NCBI GenBank assembly: GCA_052103955.1
Contig: JBQELO010000006.1
Span: forward strand, 62,001 to 126,000
Source of the DNA: Paenalcaligenes sp052103955
GTDB taxonomy: Bacteria > Pseudomonadota > Gammaproteobacteria > Burkholderiales > Burkholderiaceae_B
DNA: 64,000 bases
Direction: 5' to 3'
In this document: positions 1 to 8,846 of the stretch, in pieces
Layout: each line of letters starts with the position of its first letter
Numbering within the stretch: the stretch's first letter is position 1
Translations under genes and position numbers: made by a program
Notes under the pieces: model-generated
Database searches by the model: none
Told to the model about the DNA's origin: nothing
What the model saw: only the letters and a program-made list of their open reading frames with translations

Positions 1-2562
1 GGCTTCACCGCCCGATAGCGTGGGTACCGGTTGCCCTAGCTTGAGGTAATCCAAGCCCACATCGCACAGTGGGGTAAGCGCAGTTTGTACATCCCGTAAG
101 CCTGTGAAGAACTCCAATGCCTCATGGATGGTCATGTTGAGTACATCGGCCACGTTGGCACGTTTGCCTAGGTGTTCTACTTCGACTTCCAGTACTTCGG
201 GACGGAAGCGTTTACCGTCACAGTCTGGACAGCGTAAGTACACGTCTGACAAAAACTGCATTTCTATGTGTTCAAAACCCGTGCCACCGCAGGTGGGGCA
301 ACGGCCTTCACCGCTGTTAAAGCTGAACATGCCCGGGGTGTACCCACGCTCTAGCGCGACAGGCGCGCGAGCAAACAGTTTACGTATAGGGTCAAAAGCA
401 CCTACGTAGCTGGCCGGGTTTGAACGAGCCGTTTTACCTATGGGGCTTTGGTCCACCATAAACACTTCGGCAATTTGCTCGGCACCCAATAAGGCTCCAA
501 AACTACCGGGGGCTTCCGTTGCTAACCCTTTGTGTTTGAGTATGGCGGGGTACAGCACGTCTTGGATTAGGGTGGATTTTCCCGAACCCGATACGCCAGT
601 TACACATACCAAACGCCCTAGTGGAATAGAAACATTAATGTTCTTCAGGTTATGGGCACTGACGTTTTCCAACAGCAGGCGCGGTGTATTGTCTTGCACC
701 GGCATAGGGTTGGGAGAATGAATGCGTTTGCGGCCGCTTAGGTAGTCACCGGTTAAGGTGGTGGCATTGCGTAAAGCGGTGGGAGCGCCATCAAATAAAA
801 TTTGACCACCACGTTCGCCGGGGCCGGGGCCTATGTCCAGAATACGGTCGGCGGCCACCATCACTTGCGGGTCGTGTTCTACAACCACCAAGGTGTTACC
901 ATTATTGCGTAGGCGGTGCATTACTTCTACGATGCGGTGCATGTCGCGAGGATGCAGGCCAATAGAAGGCTCATCCAGCACAAACAGCGTATTCACCAGC
1001 GAGGTACCTAAAGCCGTAGTCAGGTTAATACGTTGTACTTCGCCGCCCGATAAGGTGCGGCTTTGTCGGTCTAAGGACAAATACCCCAAGCCTACATCGC
1101 ATAGGAATTTTAGGCGTGAGCACACTTCGTCGCGTAGTAAGGCGGTGGCCGCATCAAAAACGCTGCCGGTTTGAAATTGCAGGAAGTAGGCGTAGACCTG
1201 ATCAATGGGCATACGCATGAGGTCATGTATATGCAAACCAGGTAAGGCATTCAGCTGTGCGGGGCTCCATAGTGCATGCACTGGCTTAAAGCGTTGGTAG
1301 CTACCTTCCTCTGAATGTGGTTCAGTGCCTACGCGCCATAACAAGGCATCGGGTTTTAGGCGTGAGCCTTGGCAGTGCGGGCAGGGGGTGTAGCTGCGGT
1401 ACTTAGATAGCATGACACGCACGTGCATACGGTAGCTGCGGCTTTCTAGCCAGTCAAAGAAACGCGCCACACCGTACCATTGTGTTTCCCACGCTTTGCG
1501 GCTTTCCTTCCAGTCGTCGGCACCGTAAATCACCCAGTGTTTTTCTTGTGAGCTTAAGGTATTCCACGGAGCAGATAAGCGCACGCCTGCCGCGGGGGCA
1601 TAGCGTTGCATGTCATCTTGGCATTGTTTGTTGGAAGCGCTTTGCCATGGGCGTATCGCGCCTTCTAACAGGCTTTTGTTTTCGTCAGGGATGACTAAAC
1701 CGTAATCAATACCCATTACCCGACCAAAGCCACGGCAGTGCTCACATGCGCCAAGCGGGGAGTTAAACGAAAACGTGCTGGGTAGCGGGGTTTGGTAATC
1801 GATGTCACAGCGAGTGCAGTGCAGCTTATTGTTGTAGCGCCATTCTTGTTCGGGGCCGTCAGCAGAGTTAGACGCAAACACACTAACTTGCCCATTACCG
1901 TGGGTAAGGGCGGCGTCTAAAGCTTCCATTAACCGTGCGGGTTCAGCTTTACTGAGACGGAAACGGTCTTGCACTACATATAAAGTGCGTAACGAGGCAG
2001 CGCTTTCCGGAGTTTCTTTATGCAGGCGTGTATAGCCTTGTTGTGCCAGAAAATTTTCTACTTCGTCTTGGGTGAAGTTGGCAGGCACGGTCACAGCGAA
2101 ACTGATGACTAAGCGTGGGTCATGCTCGGCACAGCGTTGTTGTAAGTCTTCGGCTATAGATTGGGCACTATCCGGTTTTACTTCGTGTGCGCAACTACGG
2201 CAGTACAATTTTCCTAGGCGCGCATACAGCAGCTTCAAGTAGTCGTTAAGCTCGGTCATGGTGCCTACCGAGCTACGCGAGTTACGCACAGGGTTGACCT
2301 GATCAATCGCAATTGCAGGCAGTACACCTTCTATACGGTCTACTTGTGGTTTATCCATACGATCTAGGAACTGCCTAGCGTAAGGAGAAAACGTTTCTAC
2401 GTAGCGTCGCTGGCCTTCGGCATATAAGGTATCAAATGCCAATGAGCTTTTCCCTGAGCCCGATACGCCGGTTAGTACGGTCAGTTCGCCCGTATTAAAG
2501 CTGACATCCAAATTTTTGAGGTTGTTTTGGCGGGCGCCATAAAGGCGTATTTGAGAGCTCAT
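1..2562 (-). CDS. uvrA: UvrA, excinuclease ABC subunit A (C-terminus cut off)
   Basis: ATPase subunit that finds bulky DNA lesions with UvrB in nucleotide excision repair. About 854 residues are present from the ATG at 2562. The frame is open to base 1, where it ends inside the second ABC signature (T-L-S-G-G-E-A), so roughly the last 90 residues lie outside the window. The first Walker A (GSGKSSLAFDTLYAEGQRRY) lies near the N-terminus at about 2400-2480, and a zinc-binding CPDC element is at about 200-300. The gene is divergent from the small gene at 2711. I see no LexA-type CTG-N10-CAG box in the gap between them. Confidence 0.97.
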   Translation of the reverse strand, partial: MSSQIRLYGARQNNLKNLDVSFNTGELTVLTGVSGSGKSSLAFDTLYAEGQRRYVETFSPYARQFLDRMDKPQVDRIEGVLPAIAIDQVNPVRNSRSSVGTMTELNDYLKLLYARLGKLYCRSCAHEVKPDSAQSIAEDLQQRCAEHDPRLVISFAVTVPANFTQDEVENFLAQQGYTRLHKETPESAASLRTLYVVQDRFRLSKAEPARLMEALDAALTHGNGQVSVFASNSADGPEQEWRYNNKLHCTRCDIDYQTPLPSTFSFNSPLGACEHCRGFGRVMGIDYGLVIPDENKSLLEGAIRPWQSASNKQCQDDMQRYAPAAGVRLSAPWNTLSSQEKHWVIYGADDWKESRKAWETQWYGVARFFDWLESRSYRMHVRVMLSKYRSYTPCPHCQGSRLKPDALLWRVGTEPHSEEGSYQRFKPVHALWSPAQLNALPGLHIHDLMRMPIDQVYAYFLQFQTGSVFDAATALLRDEVCSRLKFLCDVGLGYLSLDRQSRTLSGGEVQRINLTTALGTSLVNTLFVLDEPSIGLHPRDMHRIVEVMHRLRNNGNTLVVVEHDPQVMVAADRILDIGPGPGERGGQILFDGAPTALRNATTLTGDYLSGRKRIHSPNPMPVQDNTPRLLLENVSAHNLKNINVSIPLGRLVCVTGVSGSGKSTLIQDVLYPAILKHKGLATEAPGSFGALLGAEQIAEVFMVDQSPIGKTARSNPASYVGAFDPIRKLFARAPVALERGYTPGMFSFNSGEGRCPTCGGTGFEHIEMQFLSDVYLRCPDCDGKRFRPEVLEVEVEHLGKRANVADVLNMTIHEALEFFTGLRDVQTALTPLCDVGLDYLKLGQPVPTLSGGEA

Positions 2563-2619
2563 GGTGCAGAGAAAACGACAGTTAGGAAGGAAAGTAACGA
2601 AGGATTAGCCTGCGGTTCT

Positions 2620-2648
2620 TTGTATCTTAGCGCGGTTTACGGTAGAAT
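2620..2648 (+). promoter_or_regulatory. Candidate sigma70 promoter for the small basic protein
   Basis: TTGTAT (2620-2625) and TAGAAT (2643-2648) are separated by 17 bp, about 60 bp upstream of the ATG at 2711. The match is by eye only. Confidence 0.45.
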
Positions 2649-2710
2649 TTCGGATTGTCCCTAATGGCGGCTTTTTATTTGTCGCCGGGTTATCGAATTC
2701 GGAGATCATC

Positions 2711-2839
2711 ATGGCAGAAATTAAACGCACTCGCCGCAACACGCTTGAGCGTCGTTGCCTGGGTAAAGCTTTCAAACGTTTGTTTATTCGCTCCCCTAAG
2801 GGCGTATTCAAAATGCTTGAGAAAGTAAAACGCGCCTAA
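2711..2839 (+). CDS. Small very basic protein of 42 residues, function unknown
   Basis: The ORF starts at ATG 2711 with GGAG at 2701-2704 as ribosome binding site, and stops at TAA 2837. The product starts MAEIKRTRRNTLERR and ends FKMLEKVKRA. It has about 15 Lys/Arg against 3 Glu, and one Cys at position 16. It has no signal peptide or membrane segment. The charge suggests a nucleic-acid or ribosome partner, but the sequence is not that of ribosomal protein S21 or any other small ribosomal protein I can recall. It is a one-gene unit: a candidate promoter lies upstream, and a strong terminator follows 40 bp after the stop. Confidence 0.75.
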   Translation: MAEIKRTRRNTLERRCLGKAFKRLFIRSPKGVFKMLEKVKRA

Positions 2840-2878
2840 GTGTAATGTTGGCGGTTCTGCCGCTCAGTATGCTTTAGC

Positions 2879-2918
2879 ATAAAAAAACCACAGCGTAATC
2901 TTGCTGTGGTTTTTTTAT
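2879..2918 (+). terminator. Rho-independent terminator after the small basic protein
   Basis: The arm ACCACAGC, preceded by seven A, pairs with GCTGTGGT followed by seven T, around an 8-nt loop. The symmetry would let it work in both directions. Confidence 0.85.
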
Positions 2919-2976
2919 GCCTGTTTGTAGCAAACTAGTTGGTGTGTAATTAACGCTTCCCTTTAAGAGAGGGTGT

Positions 2977-3912
2977 ATGGCTCCCGCACCTGCTTGGGCA
3001 TACCGATTCACGGTACTGACCCCATCCTACAATCGTGCTCATACGCTAGAGCGGGTATACCGTTCGCTGTGCGCGCAAACAATGCGAAATTTTGAATGGA
3101 TAGTGGTGGATGATGGCTCCACTGACGACACGCGCGCGTTGATACAAACATGGCAAGGGGAGGCCAACTTCCCCATTGTGTATCACTGGCAGCCTAACCA
3201 GCATAAGAAAACAGCGTTTAATACTGGCGTGCGATTGGCACAAGGCGAGTTGCTTGTGGCTATAGATAGCGATGACAGCTTGCTAGCGGATGCGTTGGCA
3301 CAATTAGAACAAGAATGGCTAAGCATTCCAACGGAAGAGCGCTCGTATTACGTTGCGGTAGTGGGGCTGTGTCAAACGCCAGATGGGCGTATTGTGGGCG
3401 ACAGTTTTCCCGACGACCCCTTAGACATTACGTCGTTAGATCTAAATTTTAAATACCGTGTGAAAGGCGAGAAGTTTGGCTGTTTAAGCACGATAGTGCT
3501 GCGCCAGTTTCCGTTTCCAGAGCATGTGGAGGGTTTTGTACCTGAAAGCCTAGTATGGCGGGCCATCGCCAGAGCTGGTTTCTTGACGCGTTTTGTGAAT
3601 CAGGTGTTTAGAGTGTATTACGACAGTGCTGACTCACTGTCGCAGCAAGGGCGTCAACGTGGTCAGCAGCATGCACTGGGATTGTGGTTGTTGGCGCACG
3701 ATACCCTCAGTAACTGTATGCCGTGGTTTAGGTATGCTCCAGCCGAGTTTTTGAAAGCGGCTGCACGCTACACACGATTTAGATTGCATTGCAATGCCAA
3801 ACGAATCGTTAGGCCGCCGTGCTATACCTTGAAGGGGGTAGCAGCCCATCTGTTGGTGGCGCTAATGTGGCCAGTAGGATGGGCGCTGTATTGGCGCGAT
3901 AGTCGTCGCTAA
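2977..3912 (+). CDS. Family 2 (GT-A fold) glycosyltransferase
   Basis: A 311-residue protein with the GT-A nucleotide-sugar fold. VLTPSYNR is at about residues 13-20, VVDDGSTDDT at 43-52, and the metal-binding AIDSDD at 95-100. It probably transfers a sugar from a nucleotide-sugar donor to a surface glycan or lipid, but donor and acceptor cannot be read from the sequence. The C-terminus holds a short hydrophobic stretch (around 290-305) that may touch the membrane. GAGAGGG upstream supports ATG 2977. No other glycan genes lie nearby. Its stop codon abuts the stop of the convergent gene without any gap. Confidence 0.85.
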   Translation: MAPAPAWAYRFTVLTPSYNRAHTLERVYRSLCAQTMRNFEWIVVDDGSTDDTRALIQTWQGEANFPIVYHWQPNQHKKTAFNTGVRLAQGELLVAIDSDDSLLADALAQLEQEWLSIPTEERSYYVAVVGLCQTPDGRIVGDSFPDDPLDITSLDLNFKYRVKGEKFGCLSTIVLRQFPFPEHVEGFVPESLVWRAIARAGFLTRFVNQVFRVYYDSADSLSQQGRQRGQQHALGLWLLAHDTLSNCMPWFRYAPAEFLKAAARYTRFRLHCNAKRIVRPPCYTLKGVAAHLLVALMWPVGWALYWRDSRR

Positions 3913-4395
3913 TTAATGCAGGGTACGGTTAGGCGCATCGGGGATGAGAATTTGGGCATCTCCTGCGTCGCTTTCCTCACTGTCGGGCTCATCGTCTACG
4001 CTTAGATCAAAAGGCAGCAGCTCGTTAAGGGTTTCGCCCCAGCCTACATCATCACCTTGCTCGTCCAGTTTGACGTAGCGAATGCCTTCCATGTCTATAC
4101 GTTGTACGGCCCATAAAAAGCGGCAACTGTAGGTTTCGTTTTCAGCGAGCTGTACCCCACCTTGACTACCCAATAGGCGTGTGTTGGCACCGCCTATCTG
4201 TACTACGGTCATGTCGGTGGAGTCTTCTTCTACGTTTAGAGGAATAGCGAATACCACCCACTCAAAACCAGTTTCACCGGCATCCATGACTTCGGCGAGC
4301 ACAGGCTTGCCCAAGTACGAGCTTAAGGCGTCAGCAGTACGTGCCAAAAGGTCTATATCGGCTTCAGTGAACAGCAGGGAAGCGGAGTCTGTCAT
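3913..4395 (-). CDS. Acidic conserved hypothetical protein
   Basis: A 160-residue cytoplasmic protein rich in Asp and Glu, especially in the C-terminal third (residues ~125-150). I cannot assign a family. The N-terminal half (LLFTEADIDLLARTADALS) looks helical and the middle alternates as in beta sheet. No metal-binding or catalytic motif stands out. It converges with the glycosyltransferase, and the stop codons at 3910-3912 and 3913-3915 touch. Function unknown. Confidence 0.7.
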   Translation of the reverse strand: MTDSASLLFTEADIDLLARTADALSSYLGKPVLAEVMDAGETGFEWVVFAIPLNVEEDSTDMTVVQIGGANTRLLGSQGGVQLAENETYSCRFLWAVQRIDMEGIRYVKLDEQGDDVGWGETLNELLPFDLSVDDEPDSEESDAGDAQILIPDAPNRTLH

Positions 4396-4599
4396 GTGTA
4401 TAGATAAAGAAAAGAGTGTTCTTAATGAAGAGGTAAAGTGCTGCGACGAGGCTTTATGCGCAAGTCAGCACAACCAATAGTATAAAAGGCCTAGCAGCAT
4501 AAAGGGGCTTTCTATTACAACTATGTCTTAGAACAGCTGTAGAAAAAGAGAGTACGTGTAGAGTGACTCGCAGTGGTTTTTACGCTATGTGTGAGTTTC

Positions 4600-4661
4600 T
4601 GCTCAAAGTGGCTAAGTTCTGCTGAAAACGGCTTGGCGTGCTTATGTCAACTTCTTAAGAT
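4600..4661 (+). promoter_or_regulatory. XylS/BenR-type direct-repeat operator and promoter
   Basis: Two direct repeats, TGCTCAAAGTGGCTA (4600-4614) and TGCTGAAAACGGCTT (4620-4634), fit the XylS-family half-site TGCA-N6-GGNTA with one change in the first and two in the second. The proximal site overlaps a possible -35 TTGGCG (4633-4638), with a -10 TAAGAT (4656-4661) 17 bp downstream. That overlap is the layout of XylS-activated Pm promoters. The likely ligand-bound activator is the AraC-family protein at 5200-6177. Confidence 0.6.
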
Positions 4662-4690
4662 AAGTAAGACAACTATCAGAGGAGACAGCC

Positions 4691-5191
4691 ATGACGACTA
4701 CATCAGCCATTAACGAGGCACACTGTAAGCTGGATGACGGTGGTTTTATTACTCGTACAGACTTTATTCCGTGGACACGCCTAAATAAGCCGGGCCTAGA
4801 AGGCATTCAATACAAAATTCTGTATTTTGATGAAAACCGAGGCTACATGGTGGTGCTGAATACTTTTGATCCAGGTGTACGTTTAGCACCGCACAGACAT
4901 CTGGGGGCGGTAGAGATTTTTATGCTGTCCGGCTCGTTCTTTTATGACAATGGTGAAGTACGCGCTAATGACTTTATGCTAGAAGCTGGCGGGGTAACAC
5001 ACGCTCCAGGCTCCGATGAAGGGGCGTTGATGTTAGCCACTTTCCACGGACCTTTGCAGATTCTGGATGAGCAAGGCAATGTACAGGTCACCGTGGGTAT
5101 TGATGAAATGTACAACTTAGCCAAAGAGGCGGGTGCGGTAGCACACTTAGATAGAGTAGAGCACAGGGTTTCGCTCACAGCAGGACGCTAA
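4691..5191 (+). CDS. Cupin-domain protein, possible metal-dependent dioxygenase
   Basis: A 166-residue single-domain cupin. The usual metal ligands are visible as H68-x-H70, E75 and H104, within PGVRLAPHRHLGAVEIF and GGVTHAPGSDEG. It resembles the ChrR/dihydroxyacetophenone-dioxygenase-like cupins, some of which cleave C-C bonds of diketones or hydroxyketones. The substrate here is unknown. GAGGAG lies just before ATG 4691, behind the XylS-like operator, so it is probably the first induced gene of the catabolic island. It converges with the regulator gene. Confidence 0.75.
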   Translation: MTTTSAINEAHCKLDDGGFITRTDFIPWTRLNKPGLEGIQYKILYFDENRGYMVVLNTFDPGVRLAPHRHLGAVEIFMLSGSFFYDNGEVRANDFMLEAGGVTHAPGSDEGALMLATFHGPLQILDEQGNVQVTVGIDEMYNLAKEAGAVAHLDRVEHRVSLTAGR

Positions 5192-5199
5192 ATCCGGCC

Positions 5200-6177
5200 T
5201 TATTTTTTTAAGGTATCAAGGGGGGATTCATTGAAATGGTCTTTGTACCAAGCGCTGAATCGCCCCAAGTGGGTAAAGCCACAGGTGGTGGCTATATCGG
5301 TAATCTTGGCAGTGGGTGGTGCGCGTAATAGCTCTTTATGCACCGCTTCCAGCCTAGATTCGCGTATGTATTGCACCGGACTGATCTGTAGTTGTGCTCT
5401 AAAGGCTTCAGTTAAGCTGCGCACACTGGAGTCACAGGCTTTAGCAATATCTTCTAGACGCAGGTTTTCACTCAAATGTTCATGTATGTAGCGACGTGCT
5501 AAACGTAGCCGGCGTTGCCCTGTCATACGCTGCTCACGATGAAAATACCGTGAGTAGTTATTGGGTTGAGTGAGCAATAAATGCTGCAATAAATTACTTT
5601 GTAAGTTTTTTAAGAGTTTTTCTGGGTATTGATGTTCTGTTGCATAAGAGAGCATGGCGCTGACTTGATGTTGCCATGCCATGCTATTGGAATTGTTTAA
5701 TTCGTATTCGGGCTGAAACTCTATTTGCTCCTCGGGCGCTATGTCGAGGAGCTGCATACAGGCATGATCTAGCAAAGGTTTGGGGATTTTGATTAAAAAC
5801 TGTATGCATTCCTCATGCCAGTCCATTCTTACGGGTACATCAGGGGAAATAATGATGGCTTTATGACAATCTGCAAAGATGGTTTTATTAGCAATCTGTA
5901 TAGATGATTTTCCAAAAATAGGTACTTGGAATAAATAAAAATTATTTAAAAAATCAGGTGCTACATGCACCGATGCTCCATACCTAAGAATAATAAAAGA
6001 TAAATCATTAATTTCCGCATGTATTAATGCAGAGTTTATTTTCCCTTTTTTCCATTTTAATTGATGGTCTTTGAGTATTTTTGTGGTTTCTGACTTGGTG
6101 ATGGTGGGATCAGTAGACTCAAAAAATGGATTTTTGGACTGTAAATTCTCCAGTCCACTGAGATGCCAAGTGGTCAT
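5200..6177 (-). CDS. AraC/XylS-family transcriptional regulator
   Basis: A 325-residue protein with an N-terminal effector-binding region (to about 200) of the AraC-binding-like type used by XylS-like aromatic sensors. The C-terminal double helix-turn-helix (~220-322) includes LRLEDIAKACDSSVRSLTEAF and ITDIATTCGFTHLGRFSAWY. GGAGA precedes the ATG at 6177. It lies between the cupin gene (convergent) and the solute-binding protein gene (divergent), so it most likely controls the whole island. The direct repeats at 4600-4634 match what this family binds. The coding DNA is visibly richer in A+T than the flanking housekeeping genes. Confidence 0.92.
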   Translation of the reverse strand: MTTWHLSGLENLQSKNPFFESTDPTITKSETTKILKDHQLKWKKGKINSALIHAEINDLSFIILRYGASVHVAPDFLNNFYLFQVPIFGKSSIQIANKTIFADCHKAIIISPDVPVRMDWHEECIQFLIKIPKPLLDHACMQLLDIAPEEQIEFQPEYELNNSNSMAWQHQVSAMLSYATEHQYPEKLLKNLQSNLLQHLLLTQPNNYSRYFHREQRMTGQRRLRLARRYIHEHLSENLRLEDIAKACDSSVRSLTEAFRAQLQISPVQYIRESRLEAVHKELLRAPPTAKITDIATTCGFTHLGRFSAWYKDHFNESPLDTLKK

Positions 6178-6351
6178 TTGATGTCTCCAAGTATTTTCTT
6201 TATATGGATAAAACCGGCTGGATATGGCTAGTTCAAAGAGGGTCCTTGATCTAAGATAGTTTAGAAGTAAAGTTGTTTGATTCTAAGAGATAAACAGCGC
6301 CAGCAATCAATTTTTATAACAAGCAAGGGTTTTCACTGAAAGGAGATGGGT

Positions 6352-7518
6352 ATGCGGGGGTTACGTTCTCTTGTGTTCTTGGCTGCTATGACTAGTCCTA
6401 TGACTGCGATGGCCACTGAGGAGTTGAAGATAGGGTTTTTATCCACTTTCTCAGGCCCTGGGGCGGCTTTAGGAAATGAGATTAGAGACGGTTTTAACTT
6501 GGCGCTTGAATTGCACAATCAGCGTCTAGGTGGTGTACCGACCACAGTGATTTTTGCGGATGATCAGCAGAAAGCACCCGAAGGTAGACAGGCGGCAGAT
6601 AGGCTATTGAGACTAGACAAAGTAGATCTTATGACCGGCATGGTGTTTTCCAATGTGCTGTTGCCTGTGATGCATAGGATCCTAAGTAGCGACACGGTGT
6701 ATATCTCCACTAATACAGGTCCTGCTGAGTATGCTGGCGAGAAATGCCACCCTAATTACTTTTCGGTGTCGTGGCAGAACGAGGATATACCGTCAGCGAT
6801 GGGTAAGTATGTGACAGACAAAGGTCATGAAAAAATCTTCTTAATAGCGCCTAACTATCCGGGTGGTAAGGAGTCTATAGAGGGCTTTAAGCGCTACTTC
6901 CAAGGCAACATAGCAGATGAAGTGTATGTGAAAGTAGGGCAGTTTGATTTTGCTGCAGAAATTGCGCAGATTCGACAGTCAGGTGCTGATTCGATATTTT
7001 TCTTTTTACCCGGCGGCATGGGGGTGAATTTTATTAAGCAATTAGTCAGCTCCGGTATGAATGAAAATTTAGCTATTTACACGCCAGGGTTTTCAGCTGA
7101 TCAAGACACTATTCAATCTGTTGGTGATCCTATGTTGGGCATGATGAATGCTTCACAATGGTCACCTGATTTAGATAATCAAGCTAATAAAGAGTTTGTA
7201 GAGAGGTTTTATGAAAAATATCAGAGAATTCCCTCTATGTATGCAGCGCAAGGTTACGATGCTGCTCAATTAATTGATTCGGCTGTCACCGGATTAAATG
7301 GTGATATATCGGATAAAGATAAACTTAGAACTGAAATTAAGAAAGCGGATTTTGATTCTGTTAGGGGTGATTTTTCTTTTAATAACAATAATTACCCTAT
7401 TCAAAACTACTATATGCGTGAGGTGTACAAAAATGATGCTGGCGTAATTACGAATAAAGTCGTAGAGACTGTATTTGATAATTTTAAAGATTCTTACGCA
7501 GCATCTTGTGGAATGTAA
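6352..7518 (+). CDS. ABC transporter substrate-binding protein (LivK-like)
   Basis: A periplasmic ligand-binding protein of about 388 residues, type I fold (Peripla_BP_6), as in branched-chain amino acid and aromatic-acid uptake systems. A signal peptide (LVFLAAMTSPMTAMA) is followed by TEELKIGFLSTFSGPGAALG. The AAGGAG at 6340-6345 touches the first ATG (6346), so the ATG at 6352 is the better start. No permease or ATPase genes are near, so it must share a transporter encoded elsewhere or act as a sensor. It is immediately upstream of the oxygenase genes and probably binds the pathway substrate. A+T-rich. Confidence 0.9.
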   Translation: MRGLRSLVFLAAMTSPMTAMATEELKIGFLSTFSGPGAALGNEIRDGFNLALELHNQRLGGVPTTVIFADDQQKAPEGRQAADRLLRLDKVDLMTGMVFSNVLLPVMHRILSSDTVYISTNTGPAEYAGEKCHPNYFSVSWQNEDIPSAMGKYVTDKGHEKIFLIAPNYPGGKESIEGFKRYFQGNIADEVYVKVGQFDFAAEIAQIRQSGADSIFFFLPGGMGVNFIKQLVSSGMNENLAIYTPGFSADQDTIQSVGDPMLGMMNASQWSPDLDNQANKEFVERFYEKYQRIPSMYAAQGYDAAQLIDSAVTGLNGDISDKDKLRTEIKKADFDSVRGDFSFNNNNYPIQNYYMREVYKNDAGVITNKVVETVFDNFKDSYAASCGM

Positions 7519-7533
7519 ATGGAGGAGGGTGAT

Positions 7534-8835
7534 ATGAGCTATTCAGATGAAAAACTACGCAGCATGGTGCGCGAAGAGAGTGTACATAAAACCTTGTACA
7601 CCGATCCGCAAATATTTGAGCTGGAAATGCAGCGTATCTATGGAAAAGTATGGGTATATATAGGCCATGAAAGTCAGGTCCCTAATGTGGGTGACTATGT
7701 GACGACCACACTGGGGACGCAAGAAGTCATCATGGTGCGTGGTAGCGATAAAAACGTGTATGTACTGTATAACCGCTGTCCGCATAAAGGTGCACAAGTG
7801 GTAGCCAAAGGCTGTGGTAACACAGGTAAGTTTTTCCGCTGCCCGTACCATGCGTGGACCTTTAAATTAGATGGTAACCACTTGGCTGCACCTATGCGTG
7901 CAGGTTTTGAGGGTACGTGTTTCGATCCTAAACACCCTGATTTTTCCATGCGTAGAGTGGCCAGAGTAGAAACCTACAGAGGCTTTGTGTTCGCGAACCA
8001 ATCTGCAGAAGGAGTAGGCCTAGAAGAATTTTTGGGCGGTGTAAAAAGCTCCATTGATAACTTGTGCGATCGATCACCTGTGGGTGAGGTGGAAGTTGTG
8101 AAGGGTAGTTTTAAAGTTAGACAGCCTTCTAACTGGAAGGTGTTCTATGAAAACTTACATGACACTATGCATGCCGTGGTTACGCATGAGTCCTCCCACG
8201 CGGCCGCTACGCAACAAGCGGAAGTGGAAGGCAACATGCCTTTAGAGCTGCATATTATGGCGGGTAATGGTGAGCCTTATACCTTCTGGGAAAAACTGGA
8301 TTTATACGCTTTTGATTATGGCCATGGCTATATGGAAGGTATTTTTGATCCCGGTTCAATAAAGACTGATCCCGTGTCTAAACGCCATTATGAGTTGCTG
8401 ACAGAAGCCTATGGCGCTGAACGAGCAATGGCGATTCTGAGTGAAAACCGTCATAACACCGTGTTGTACGGTAGTGGTTCTCCTCACACGGTATTTCAAC
8501 AATTCCGCGTAATTAGACCGGTGGCAGTAGATCAAACTGAAGTGGAAATTCAGTTGTTTAGATTGGTCGGTGCACCCGAGGAGCTATTCCATCGAGGTTT
8601 GATGTATACCAATTTAATTAACTCACCCTCCTCTAACGTAATGCCTGATGATGTAGAGCTGTATGGACGTTGTCAGAAAGGTAATTTGGTTAATGGTGGT
8701 GAGTGGATCAGCATGCACCGCTATTACGGCACAGATGAAGCTATTGAGGGTGGATATAAAGCAGTAAATGGCACTAGCGAGTTACCGGTACGAAATCTAT
8801 ATCGTGCATGGAAGCAATATATGCTGGTGGCCTAA
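7534..8835 (+). CDS. Rieske ring-hydroxylating oxygenase, alpha subunit
   Basis: A 433-residue catalytic subunit that would activate O2 at a non-haem iron to hydroxylate an aromatic or heterocyclic ring. Rieske [2Fe-2S] ligands: C82-x-H84 (NRCPHKG) and C103-x2-H106 (FRCPYHAWTF). Mononuclear iron site: ENLHDTMHAVVTH with D210, H213 and H218. GGAGGAGG at 7521-7528 sets the start at 7534, not the in-frame ATG at 7519. The beta subunit follows at 11 bp. No ferredoxin or reductase gene is present in the island. The substrate is unknown; oxygenases acting on anthranilate, indole or salicylate-like compounds have this general build. Confidence 0.93.
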   Translation: MSYSDEKLRSMVREESVHKTLYTDPQIFELEMQRIYGKVWVYIGHESQVPNVGDYVTTTLGTQEVIMVRGSDKNVYVLYNRCPHKGAQVVAKGCGNTGKFFRCPYHAWTFKLDGNHLAAPMRAGFEGTCFDPKHPDFSMRRVARVETYRGFVFANQSAEGVGLEEFLGGVKSSIDNLCDRSPVGEVEVVKGSFKVRQPSNWKVFYENLHDTMHAVVTHESSHAAATQQAEVEGNMPLELHIMAGNGEPYTFWEKLDLYAFDYGHGYMEGIFDPGSIKTDPVSKRHYELLTEAYGAERAMAILSENRHNTVLYGSGSPHTVFQQFRVIRPVAVDQTEVEIQLFRLVGAPEELFHRGLMYTNLINSPSSNVMPDDVELYGRCQKGNLVNGGEWISMHRYYGTDEAIEGGYKAVNGTSELPVRNLYRAWKQYMLVA

Positions 8836-8846
8836 AAGGAGGGGTT

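Noticed and set aside
2563..2710. SOS (LexA) box before uvrA
   Set aside because: No CTG-N10-CAG palindrome is present.
2605..2811. 68-residue minus-strand ORF over the small basic gene
   Set aside because: It is antisense to the better supported plus-strand gene with ribosome site and terminator, and it has no recognisable features.
6205..6230. Possible second XylS-like half-sites upstream of the solute-binding protein gene
   Set aside because: The GGCT-containing elements do not keep the 15-bp half-site or the 20-bp spacing seen at 4600-4634.
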